From contig JBJXGZ010000111.1 of assembly GCA_046160625.1 (NCBI GenBank), forward strand, positions 10,328-74,327: a stretch of DNA of 64,000 nt, in the 5' to 3' direction. The notes beneath the pieces are model-generated. The model saw only the letters and a program-made list of their open reading frames with translations. It did not search any database and had not been told where the DNA came from. The translations under genes were made by a program, and so were the position numbers. This DNA is from M3007 sp046160625. GTDB lineage: Bacteria; Bacteroidota; Bacteroidia; Chitinophagales; Saprospiraceae. Of this stretch, positions 7,757 to 15,631 are shown piece after piece. Each line of letters starts with the position of its first letter. The stretch's first letter is position 1.

Positions 7757-8278
7757 ATGGCTTCAGTGCTCAAAAATCTTTCTGCCTACAACGACAAGGA
7801 CGTGCCAAGTGCCGAGGATATGATCTTTGGTGTGATCGTGGCAGAATGGAATCCACAAATTACGCACGTGCTTTACGAAGGCTGCTATAATGCGCTTGTA
7901 AAGCATGGCGCGAAGCCTGAAAATATTTACACCATGCAGGTGCCTGGTTCATTTGAACTGACGGCTGGAGCGCGTATTCTAAACGGGCAGCAAAACGTAG
8001 ATGCTGTGATTTGTCTTGGCTGCGTCATCAAGGGAGAAACCAACCATGATGAATATATCAATCATGCTGTGGCAATTGGTCTGACTAATTTGGGGCTGAC
8101 TACAGGCAAACCACATATTTTTGGCCTAATCACCACCAACTCAGAGCAGCAGGCTTTGGACCGGGCGGGCGGCAAACACGGCAACAAAGGTGTGGAGGCT
8201 GCTATAACCGCCATTAGAATGGCTTCCTTGAAAAAAACTCCCATTAAAGGCAAAGAAAAAAGAGCCATAGGGTTCTGA
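7757..8278 (+). CDS. ribH: 6,7-dimethyl-8-ribityllumazine synthase (RibH)
   Basis: 173 residues. It condenses 5-amino-6-ribitylaminouracil with dihydroxybutanone phosphate in riboflavin synthesis, forming icosahedral or pentameric particles. Family motifs: FGVIVAEWNPQIT, VPGSFELTAGARIL, VICLGCVIKGETNHDEY with catalytic His97, and TTNSEQQALDRAGG. The Lys/Arg-rich tail (KKTPIKGKEKRAIGF) extends past the fold, as in several Bacteroidota homologues. No other rib genes are adjacent and no FMN riboswitch is recognisable upstream. The 79 bp before the ATG contain the GGGTAGGG octamer (7715-7722). Confidence 0.96.
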   Translation: MASVLKNLSAYNDKDVPSAEDMIFGVIVAEWNPQITHVLYEGCYNALVKHGAKPENIYTMQVPGSFELTAGARILNGQQNVDAVICLGCVIKGETNHDEYINHAVAIGLTNLGLTTGKPHIFGLITTNSEQQALDRAGGKHGNKGVEAAITAIRMASLKKTPIKGKEKRAIGF

Positions 8279-8377
8279 TTTTTGCATAAATTATTTTCTA
8301 TAATTTATATTATGTTAAATAGAGGTTAGCAAAATGGCACCCTGGAAAATCTACGGGGCGGCTTCCTCCAAAGCCAC

Positions 8378-8385
8378 TACATTTG
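8378..8385 (+). promoter_or_regulatory. Putative -7 box for arginine decarboxylase
   Basis: TACATTTG, a perfect TAnnTTTG match. Transcription near 8392 would give a ~38-nt leader to the ATG at 8430 and argues against the upstream start at 8334, which would lie before the promoter. Confidence 0.4.
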
Positions 8386-8429
8386 CGCAATCTTGTAACC
8401 AACCCATTTTCGCATTTGCCTGTTTTTCA

Positions 8430-9830
8430 ATGAAAAACACTTATCACGACCTTGTAGCACAGACGTTTGATTTCCCGCAAGACGGATTTAGCCTGAAAAA
8501 CAACCGCTTGTTATTCAATGAGATAGACGTTTACGAACTTATCAAAAAATACGGCACACCGCTCAAACTCACCTATCTTCCCAAGATTGGAGAAAAAATA
8601 CAAACCGCCCGCAAACTCTTTCGCGATGCCATTCAACGGCACAATTACAACGGAAAATATATCTATTGTTACTGCACCAAAAGTTCCCACTTTTCCTTTA
8701 TTCTAAACGAGGTGCTGGAAAATGGCACGCAGCTGGAAACCTCCGCCGCCTTTGATGTTGACCTCATTTGGCGACTTTACAAACAAGGAAAGATAAACAA
8801 GGGTACCATCATTGTTCACAATGGCTACAAACCTCATCAATATGCTGAGCGTATCGTAGGTCTGATAAATGAAGGGTTCACAAATATTATTCCTGTAGTA
8901 GACAATGCTCAGGAGTTAGAAATGTACGATGCCATGCTGCCTAAAGGACCCCATTCCATCGGCTTGCGTATGGCTACTGAGGAAGAGCCAAATTTTGAGT
9001 TTTACACCTCCAGACTTGGTATTCGTCAGAGCGAAATCATGTCGTTTTATCAGGAAAAACTGGCTAAGAACCCTAAATTTGAACTGAAAATGCTCCACTT
9101 CTTCGTGGATATTGGCATAAAAGACACCTTGTATTACTGGAGCGAGTTGAAAAAAGGCATCAAAACCTATTGTCAACTTAGGAAGCTCTGCCCTACCCTG
9201 ACCTGCTTTAATATCGGTGGCGGTATGCCGATCAGAAATTCGCTTGGCTTTGAATACGATTATCCTTACATGGTTAGCGAAATCGTACGTATGATAAAAG
9301 ATGCCTGCGACAGCGAAGGCGTGCCAGAACCTGATATATATTCAGAATTTGGCAAGTACACCGTTGGCGAGAGTGGGGCCACGATTTTTTCGGTGATTGG
9401 CAAGAAAAAACAGAACGATTCAGAAGAATGGTACATGCTTGACAACTCACTAATCAACACATTGCCAGATAGTTGGGGTATCAAGGAACGCTTCATTCTA
9501 CTTCCAGTGAACCACTGGGAAAAGGAGTACCAGCGCGTTAATATCGGCGGGATTAGTTGTGACAATGCTGATTACTACAACTCCGAGGCGCATATTAATC
9601 AAGTGTACCTGCCTTCTTACGATGCGGATAAAGACGACCCGCTTTATCTAGGATTTTTTCATACAGGCGCTTATCAAGAAGCATTGAGCGGATATGGCGG
9701 CTTGAAACACTGCCTCATTCCTGCCCCCAAACACATTTTGATCGACAAGAACTATTACGGCGAATTCGTGGATTGGGAAATTTTCAAAGAGCAGGATTCG
9801 GACTCAATGTTGCGGATTTTGGGGTATTAG
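8430..9830 (+). CDS. speA: Biosynthetic arginine decarboxylase (SpeA-type)
   Basis: 466 residues from the ATG at 8430 (MKNTYHDLVA). The 32-residue upstream extension is low-complexity and precedes the predicted promoter. The protein is a fold-III PLP decarboxylase (alanine-racemase-like barrel) of the short Bacteroidota arginine decarboxylase group, making agmatine and CO2. Visible: the likely PLP lysine in YCYCTKSSHF, the barrel block GLRMATEEEPNF, the phosphate-binding glycines FNIGGGMP, the late GISCDNADYY block where the catalytic Cys-Asp lies, and FFHTGAYQEALSG. Substrate could also be ornithine or a related amino acid; arginine is preferred from overall resemblance. A perfect 31-bp hairpin starts 3 nt after the stop. 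Confidence 0.85.
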   Translation: MKNTYHDLVAQTFDFPQDGFSLKNNRLLFNEIDVYELIKKYGTPLKLTYLPKIGEKIQTARKLFRDAIQRHNYNGKYIYCYCTKSSHFSFILNEVLENGTQLETSAAFDVDLIWRLYKQGKINKGTIIVHNGYKPHQYAERIVGLINEGFTNIIPVVDNAQELEMYDAMLPKGPHSIGLRMATEEEPNFEFYTSRLGIRQSEIMSFYQEKLAKNPKFELKMLHFFVDIGIKDTLYYWSELKKGIKTYCQLRKLCPTLTCFNIGGGMPIRNSLGFEYDYPYMVSEIVRMIKDACDSEGVPEPDIYSEFGKYTVGESGATIFSVIGKKKQNDSEEWYMLDNSLINTLPDSWGIKERFILLPVNHWEKEYQRVNIGGISCDNADYYNSEAHINQVYLPSYDADKDDPLYLGFFHTGAYQEALSGYGGLKHCLIPAPKHILIDKNYYGEFVDWEIFKEQDSDSMLRILGY

Positions 9831-9832
9831 GG

Positions 9833-9911
9833 ATTTCACGCAACGCCGCGACGGCGCAACGTTAAATGTACTTGAACTAAAACGTTGCGCCGTCGCGGCG
9901 TTGCGTGAAAT
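9833..9911. repeat. Perfect 31-bp GC-rich hairpin H5 after speA
   Basis: Arms 9833-9863 and 9881-9911 are perfect complements (31 bp) with a 17-nt loop. Each arm carries GCAACG twice flanking an internal imperfect palindrome (CGCCGCGACGGCG). It begins 3 nt after the speA stop and ends about 40 bp before the promoter of the cytochrome operon. It is GC-rich, unlike its AT-rich surroundings. Possible terminator or palindromic element. Confidence 0.95.
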
Positions 9912-9952
9912 TATCGCCCTACCCTCCTACCCTACCCTTTATTGAACTTGGA

Positions 9953-9960
9953 TAATTTTG
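9953..9960 (+). promoter_or_regulatory. Putative -7 box for the PSCyt/DUF1501 operon
   Basis: TAATTTTG, a perfect TAnnTTTG match, with a predicted transcript start near 9967 and a ~34-nt leader to the ATG at 10001. It would drive the five-gene operon that follows. Confidence 0.5.
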
Positions 9961-10000
9961 TGATATTTACCCCGCGTAACCATCGCTTGAATTGCCCTAT

Positions 10001-12325
10001 ATGTCTAAAATTAAATTTTTAGCATTTTTATGCTCCTTTATGGCTCTAATCGGCCTTTGGAACGCTTGTAACCGTCAAAGTGGTCTCCAAAATGACGGTT
10101 TGCCTGATCAAATCAGTTATAATTTTCATGTTCGCCCCATTTTATCCGACAAATGTTTCGTTTGCCACGGCCCGGATAAAAATCAATTAAAAGCCGGTCT
10201 CCGCCTGGATCAGGCTGAAAGTGCCAATGCGCCACTAAAGGAAACAAAAGGGGCATATGCCATTGTCCCGGGTAGGCCTGAGGATTCGGAATTGATGCGC
10301 CGAATCACCTCTCAAGTTCCTGATTATCAAATGCCTACGCCAGATTCGCATTTAGGGCCTTTGAGCGAACGCGAGATAAGTATTCTGAAAAGATGGATTG
10401 AGCAAGGTGCTGTTTATGAGAAACACTGGGCATTGTTGCCACCCTTAAAAACTGAATTGCCGAAGACCAAAGACAAAAACTGGCCTAAAAACGAGATTGA
10501 TTATTTCACCCTTGACAAAATGGCCGAAAAGGGTCTGAAACCCAATGCAGAAGCATCCAAGGAGTATTTGCTAAAAAGGGCTTCACTGGATCTGACAGGT
10601 CTTTTGCCAAATGAGGCAGAAATGGACTTGTTTCTGACTGAAAAGGATGAAAACGCTTACGAAAAAGTGCTTGACCGCCTGTTGACAAGCCCACACTATG
10701 GCGAAAAAATGGCTTTGCTTTGGCTGGATATCGCGCGTTACTCCGATAGTTATGGCTATCAGGACGATAATATCCGTAGTCAATGGCCTTACCGCGACTG
10801 GCTCATTCACGCGTTGAACAGGAATATGCCTTACGATCAGTTTGTAACCTGGCAATTGGCGGGGGACCTGCTGCCTAATGCCAGCAAGGAACAAATTTTG
10901 GCGACTGCATTTCTGCGAAATCACAAATACACCGAAGAAGGTGGAGTTATTCCAGAGGAATATCGAATTGAATACGCACTAGACAAGGTAAAGACCTACA
11001 CCAAAGGTATGTTGGCCCTGACGGTTGAATGTGCGCAATGCCATGACCACAAGTACGACCCCATCTCGCAAAAGGATTATTATCAACTGTTCGGTTTTTT
11101 CAACACCTCCAAAGAATCTGGTTTTGAAGGGGATGTAAGTGTTTCCATGCCCGCAAAAAAACCTGTTCTGACACTTACGAATGCTGATGTGACTAGCATT
11201 CTGCAATTTATCAATAAGCGCGATACAAGCACTTTAATGGTGTCAGTTATGGGCGAGCTGGACACACCAAGAACGACTTATGTACTCAATCGAGGCGCAT
11301 ACGATCAGCATGGACAAGTAGTGAAGCCGACAGCCCTGAATGCAGTCCTGCCTTTTGATACACTCCAGTACCCAAGCAATCGTCTGGGGCTGGCCCGATG
11401 GACGGTCACGAAAGATAATCCATTGACTGCCAGGGTATTTGTAAACCAAATATGGCAGGAATTTTTTGGCACGGGCCTGGTAAAAACTACGGGCGATTTT
11501 GGGATGCAGGGCAATTTGCCTACCCACCCTGAGTTGCTGGACTGGCTGGCTGTGGATTTCATGGAGCACAATTGGGACATAAAGCGATTGGTAAAACAGA
11601 TACTGATGTCTGCCACTTATCGTCAATCCGCTGAAATAAAGGAGCAACACCTTGACCTTGATCCTGACAATATTTACCTGGCGAGATCGCCCCGTGTGCG
11701 GTTAAAAGCGGAACTTATCCGTGATATGGTACTGGAAACCAGTCAGTTATTAAATAAAGAAATCGGAGGACCAAGCGTAAAACCTTATCAACCAAAAGGC
11801 TTGTGGGAGGGAGCAACTTCTGGTCGAGGTGTTTTAAAAACCTACGAACAGGACAAGGACAGCGCGCTGTACCGCCGTGGGATGTATACCTTCATCAAAC
11901 TCACATTGCCGCCACCTTCCATGATTATCTTTGACGCCAGCAACCGCGACCAATGCGAGGTGAAACGCTCCAGGACAAATACCCCGTTACAAGCTTTTAT
12001 TATGATGAATGATCCTACTGTGTTAGAGGCCTCACGAGTACTTGCGCAGTATTTACAGATTGAAGACAAGCCCTTGGATGACAAAATTGCCAGCGCATTT
12101 CGAAGGATTATTTGTCGTAAAGCTTCCGCCATTGAAATGAGCATATTGAAGGAATATTACCATGAGCAACTGCAATTGTTCACAACAAATAAACTAAACG
12201 CGCTTAAAACATTGCTTGTTGGGGATTCGCCCATTAACCGAAATTTGAATCTCAACGAATCTGCAGCGCTAATGAAAGTCGTGAATACCATTTACAACAT
12301 GGAAGAAGCCATTACCAAATCCTGA
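10001..12325 (+). CDS. PSCyt1/DUF1549/DUF1553 cytochrome lipoprotein
   Basis: 774 residues. The start at 10001 gives a lipoprotein signal ending LWNAC (Cys23). Next is a planctomycete-type cytochrome c domain with CFVCH (Cys52, Cys55, His56) and a later conserved RPEDSELMRRI block. Then come DUF1549 (from about residue 160; includes the second haem-like motif CAQCHDHKYDPISQKDYY near residue 341) and DUF1553 (about 460-740, with RVFVNQIWQEFFGTGLV and SNRDQCEVKRSRTNTPLQA). These proteins are paired with DUF1501 genes, especially in planctomycetes, and are suspected to act in polysaccharide or sulfated-glycan use; no reaction is proven. First gene of a five-gene operon. Confidence 0.9.
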   Translation: MSKIKFLAFLCSFMALIGLWNACNRQSGLQNDGLPDQISYNFHVRPILSDKCFVCHGPDKNQLKAGLRLDQAESANAPLKETKGAYAIVPGRPEDSELMRRITSQVPDYQMPTPDSHLGPLSEREISILKRWIEQGAVYEKHWALLPPLKTELPKTKDKNWPKNEIDYFTLDKMAEKGLKPNAEASKEYLLKRASLDLTGLLPNEAEMDLFLTEKDENAYEKVLDRLLTSPHYGEKMALLWLDIARYSDSYGYQDDNIRSQWPYRDWLIHALNRNMPYDQFVTWQLAGDLLPNASKEQILATAFLRNHKYTEEGGVIPEEYRIEYALDKVKTYTKGMLALTVECAQCHDHKYDPISQKDYYQLFGFFNTSKESGFEGDVSVSMPAKKPVLTLTNADVTSILQFINKRDTSTLMVSVMGELDTPRTTYVLNRGAYDQHGQVVKPTALNAVLPFDTLQYPSNRLGLARWTVTKDNPLTARVFVNQIWQEFFGTGLVKTTGDFGMQGNLPTHPELLDWLAVDFMEHNWDIKRLVKQILMSATYRQSAEIKEQHLDLDPDNIYLARSPRVRLKAELIRDMVLETSQLLNKEIGGPSVKPYQPKGLWEGATSGRGVLKTYEQDKDSALYRRGMYTFIKLTLPPPSMIIFDASNRDQCEVKRSRTNTPLQAFIMMNDPTVLEASRVLAQYLQIEDKPLDDKIASAFRRIICRKASAIEMSILKEYYHEQLQLFTTNKLNALKTLLVGDSPINRNLNLNESAALMKVVNTIYNMEEAITKS

Positions 12326-12328
12326 TTC

Positions 12329-13771
12329 ATGGAAAAAGAACTCCTGGAAAATGGTCTGAACCTGAACCGCCGCAAATTCCTGTCCCGACTCGGTATTGGC
12401 CTGGGCAGTATCGCGTTGGGTTCTTTGCTGATCCCTGATCTGTTTGACCGTGAGGAGGAAGCTTTCACAGCAGGATTGCCACATTTTGCGCCTAAGGCAA
12501 AACGCATCATTTATTTGTTCCAAAACGGCGCCCCATCACAGTTGGACTTATTCGACTACAAACCAAAACTGCGCGAAATGCAGGGGCAAGACCTACCCGC
12601 TTCCATTCGCATGGGCCAGCGCCTCACGGGCATGACCTCTGACCAAAAATCGTATCCATTGGCTGGTTCAAAATTTGCCTTTCAGCAGCATGGACAACAT
12701 GGAATGTGGCTAAGCGAATTGCTCCCCTATACTTCAAAAGTGGTTGACGATCTGTGTTTTATACGAACCATGTACACCGAGGCTATTAACCATGATCCAG
12801 CACTGACGTTTTTCCAAACCGGCGCACAAGTGGGGAACCGGCCGAGCATGGGCGCCTGGTTGAGCTATGGCCTTGGTAGCGGGAATAAAAATTTACCTGC
12901 TTTTTGCGTTTTGCTCTCTAAAGGCAAGGGTAATAGCCAAGGGGTATATTCAAAATTGTGGACCAACGGGTTTTTAGACTCCGTCCATCAAGGCGTGCAA
13001 TTTAGCAGTGGCGAAAATCCTGTACTTTATTTGAGCAATCCGGATGCCGTAGATAAAGAAGACCGTAGGCGAATGCTGGATCGCGTGGCCAGCCTGAATG
13101 AAGAAAGTTACCAAGCGTTTGGCGATCCAGAAATCAAGGCCAAGATTCAGCAGTACGAAATGGCATACCGGATGCAAACGGCCATCCCGGAAGTTACCGA
13201 TGTCAGCCAGGAGCCGGAGAGTATCGTCAAATTGTACGGACCGGAATGTTTGGTCCCCGGAACGTATGCTGCCAACTGTCTGCTTGCGCGGAAACTCTCC
13301 GAAAGCGGGGTGCGCTTTGTTCAGCTTTACCACCAGGGATGGGATGCGCACGATAATCTTCCGTCTCAAATAGTTGGCCAATGCAAAGACACCGACCAAG
13401 CCTCGGCTGCTTTGATTACCGATTTGAAGCAGAGGGGCTTATTAGACGAGACGTTAGTGATCTGGGGAGGAGAATTTGGCCGCACCAACTTTTGTCAGGG
13501 CGTTTTGACGGCAGATAATTACGGCCGGGATCATCATCCACGGTGTTTTACCATTTGGATGGCCGGAGGCGGAATCAAGCCTGGCGTGTATGGCGAAACG
13601 GACGAATTTGGCTATAATATCGCTTCAGACCCGGTGCATGTGCATGATTTTCATGCAACTGCGCTACATTTAATGGGGCTTAACCATGAGAAATTGGTGT
13701 ACAAGCATTTGGGCAGACGATACCGTTTGACGGATGTTCATGGGAAGGTAGTCAATGGGCTAATTGCCTGA
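12329..13771 (+). CDS. DUF1501 domain protein (Tat-exported)
   Basis: 480 residues, starting 3 nt after the previous gene. The N-terminus NRRKFLSRLGIGLGSIALGS is a twin-arginine (Tat) signal, implying folding with cofactor before export. DUF1501 has an alkaline-phosphatase/sulfatase-like fold. Visible blocks are YLFQNGAPSQLDLFDYK at the N-terminus, YHQGWDAHDNLP, VIWGGEFGRTNFCQ, NYGRDHHPRCFTIWMAGGG and DPVHVHDFHATALHLMG, whose His/Asp residues could bind metal. It is the standard partner of PSCyt/DUF1549/DUF1553 proteins. Function is unproven; a hydrolase or a redox-linked role on an extracellular polymer is inference from the fold and the partner. Confidence 0.92.
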   Translation: MEKELLENGLNLNRRKFLSRLGIGLGSIALGSLLIPDLFDREEEAFTAGLPHFAPKAKRIIYLFQNGAPSQLDLFDYKPKLREMQGQDLPASIRMGQRLTGMTSDQKSYPLAGSKFAFQQHGQHGMWLSELLPYTSKVVDDLCFIRTMYTEAINHDPALTFFQTGAQVGNRPSMGAWLSYGLGSGNKNLPAFCVLLSKGKGNSQGVYSKLWTNGFLDSVHQGVQFSSGENPVLYLSNPDAVDKEDRRRMLDRVASLNEESYQAFGDPEIKAKIQQYEMAYRMQTAIPEVTDVSQEPESIVKLYGPECLVPGTYAANCLLARKLSESGVRFVQLYHQGWDAHDNLPSQIVGQCKDTDQASAALITDLKQRGLLDETLVIWGGEFGRTNFCQGVLTADNYGRDHHPRCFTIWMAGGGIKPGVYGETDEFGYNIASDPVHVHDFHATALHLMGLNHEKLVYKHLGRRYRLTDVHGKVVNGLIA

Positions 13772-13808
13772 TTATTAGTTGCTAAGCTCCTAGGTTTTTA
13801 TACTAACG

Positions 13809-14837
13809 ATGAAAAGAAGAGATTTCCTCCTCAACACGACCCTTGGTTTGGCCGGCACCATGCTTATCCCTGGGATTTTGTCCAAAAACGATACTATTCT
13901 TGGGCATAATAACAAGCGCTACCGCATCAACACACGCTGGAGCCAAGCCGATGTCAGCCGTTACCCCGTGAATGACTGTCATGAAATGGTGCAAGACCAA
14001 AAAGGGCGAATCCTGTTACTTACAAACGAGATCAGGAACAACGTCCTGATTTACGATAAAAACGGAAAATTCCTTGAAATATGGGGAACAGAATACCCTG
14101 GCGCTCATGGACTTACGTTATTCAATGAGAACGGAGCCGATGTACTATTCATCTGCGATAATACCCGGCATCAGGTGATCAAAACCAGCATTGATGGACG
14201 GGTGTTGTTGACACTTGACTATCCTAAAGAGACTGGTTTATACGCTTCCCCAGAGGAATATGTCCCTACTGAAACGGCCATTGCTCCCAATGGTGATATT
14301 TATGTGGCAGACGGTTATGGCCAGGATCTTATTATCCAATACGATGCTCAGGGAAGGTATATCCGTTATTTTGGAGGAAACTTCGGTTTTTTGCCTCACC
14401 AGCTTCAAAATGCGCATGGCATCTGTTTGGATCTAAGGGACAAAACCAGCCCCAGCCTTATTGTTACTTCCCGGAAACAAAATGCATTCAAACGCTTTGA
14501 TTTGGAAGGCAATTACTTAGAAACGATTGCTTTGCCAGGTGCCTGGGTGTGCAGACCTGTCATCAAAGGAGACTATTTATATACTGCTGTTTTGCAGTCC
14601 AACAGCCGACAATGGCAGCAATCAGGCTTTGTGACCATTTTAGACAAACAAAATCGAGTAGTTTCAAATCTGGCAGGCTCCACACCCACCTATTCTGAGG
14701 GCGTTCCTGATGAAATGTACCAGACCGTCAAGGCATTTCAGTATCCACATGATGTCTGTGTGGACGATGAGGAGAACCTATATGTTGCACAGTGGAACTC
14801 AGGGATGACCTATCCCTATAAACTGGAGCCGGTATGA
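13809..14837 (+). CDS. NHL/6-bladed beta-propeller secreted protein
   Basis: 342 residues. The N-terminus MKRRDFLLNTTLGLAGTML resembles a Tat signal. The body has repeated propeller blades with NHL-type patterns: VLIYDKNGKFLEIWG, APNGDIYVADGYGQDLIIQY, NAHGICLDL and YPHDVCVDDEENLYVAQW. NHL propellers commonly bind proteins or ligands, or act as lyases (for example peptidylglycine lyase). No specific catalytic set is recognisable. It sits 37 bp after the DUF1501 gene and overlaps the next gene by 4 bp (ATGA), so it is translationally coupled. Likely an exported accessory of this operon. Confidence 0.85.
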   Translation: MKRRDFLLNTTLGLAGTMLIPGILSKNDTILGHNNKRYRINTRWSQADVSRYPVNDCHEMVQDQKGRILLLTNEIRNNVLIYDKNGKFLEIWGTEYPGAHGLTLFNENGADVLFICDNTRHQVIKTSIDGRVLLTLDYPKETGLYASPEEYVPTETAIAPNGDIYVADGYGQDLIIQYDAQGRYIRYFGGNFGFLPHQLQNAHGICLDLRDKTSPSLIVTSRKQNAFKRFDLEGNYLETIALPGAWVCRPVIKGDYLYTAVLQSNSRQWQQSGFVTILDKQNRVVSNLAGSTPTYSEGVPDEMYQTVKAFQYPHDVCVDDEENLYVAQWNSGMTYPYKLEPV

Positions 14838-15631
14838 TAAATACTTGTGCGCAGGTCGCGATGCTGATCGTTTTTGGGGCAATTCCAATAGTTGCCCAAG
14901 ATACTTTTCAACTCGCCCCACCCTACTTGCATTGCAAATCGGTATTTTTTGAAAAACCTGCCCAGGTAAAATTGGAATTCGCCCAGGCAGGCACGCAGAT
15001 TCATTATACTGTGAATGGAAAAATCCCGACACAAAATGACCCTGATTATAAAGGACCAATTCGAATAAAAAAGAATCATACCACCTTGAAAGCCAAAGTG
15101 TTTGGCGCCGGATTTTTTCCATCAGAGCCGGTGGAAGCTACGTTTTTCAAGCAGGGTTTGGAGATCAAAAGCATCGGCACTACCCTACCCCACAAGCAAT
15201 ACCCGGGCTCTGGAAAATTCACCCTGATTGATGGACTAGGTGGCATTGAATCACATGGCAGCAAAACCTGGATGGGATTTCAGTCTGATACGGTGATAAT
15301 AATATTGAATTTGGCCAAAACACAAAAAGTAAAACAGGCCATGTTTCATTTCCTTCAAAATCAGGGCGCTTGGATATTTTTACCACAAAAAGTGGAGGTT
15401 TACGCGCTAAAAACAAATTCGAAAGAATGGACCTTATTAGGTCAAAAAACGGTGAATGTTGCCGATGGAATGGAGAAATCGCGGTGCCGCGACCTCTTTG
15501 TAGACCTTGAAAAGCAGGAGAGTATCAGCCAAGTCATCCTAAAAATATATCCACTGGCAAAATTACCGGAGTGGCATGCGGGCAAAGGAAATCCCGCATG
15601 GTTATTTATAGACGAGGTAAAACTATATTGA
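14834..15631 (+). CDS. Secreted CHB_HEX plus discoidin-like protein
   Basis: 265 residues with a signal peptide (about residues 1-18). Residues ~30-100 match the chitobiase/beta-hexosaminidase C-terminal fold (CHB_HEX_C), with AGTQIHYTVNGKIPTQNDP and an Ile-rich continuation ending in AKVFGAGFFPSEPVEATF. The second half (SHGSKTWMGFQSDTVIIILN, then FHFLQNQGAWIFLPQKVEVY) looks like an F5/8-type discoidin carbohydrate-binding beta-sandwich. No enzyme domain is present, so a binding or scaffold role is likely. It overlaps the NHL gene by 4 bp (ATGA), and its TGA is directly followed by the ATG of the next gene, which ends in the same two domains. Confidence 0.8.
   Translation: MINTCAQVAMLIVFGAIPIVAQDTFQLAPPYLHCKSVFFEKPAQVKLEFAQAGTQIHYTVNGKIPTQNDPDYKGPIRIKKNHTTLKAKVFGAGFFPSEPVEATFFKQGLEIKSIGTTLPHKQYPGSGKFTLIDGLGGIESHGSKTWMGFQSDTVIIILNLAKTQKVKQAMFHFLQNQGAWIFLPQKVEVYALKTNSKEWTLLGQKTVNVADGMEKSRCRDLFVDLEKQESISQVILKIYPLAKLPEWHAGKGNPAWLFIDEVKLY

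Noticed and set aside
14834..15631. Chitinase or beta-hexosaminidase
   Set aside because: Only the C-terminal accessory fold is present; there is no glycosidase domain.
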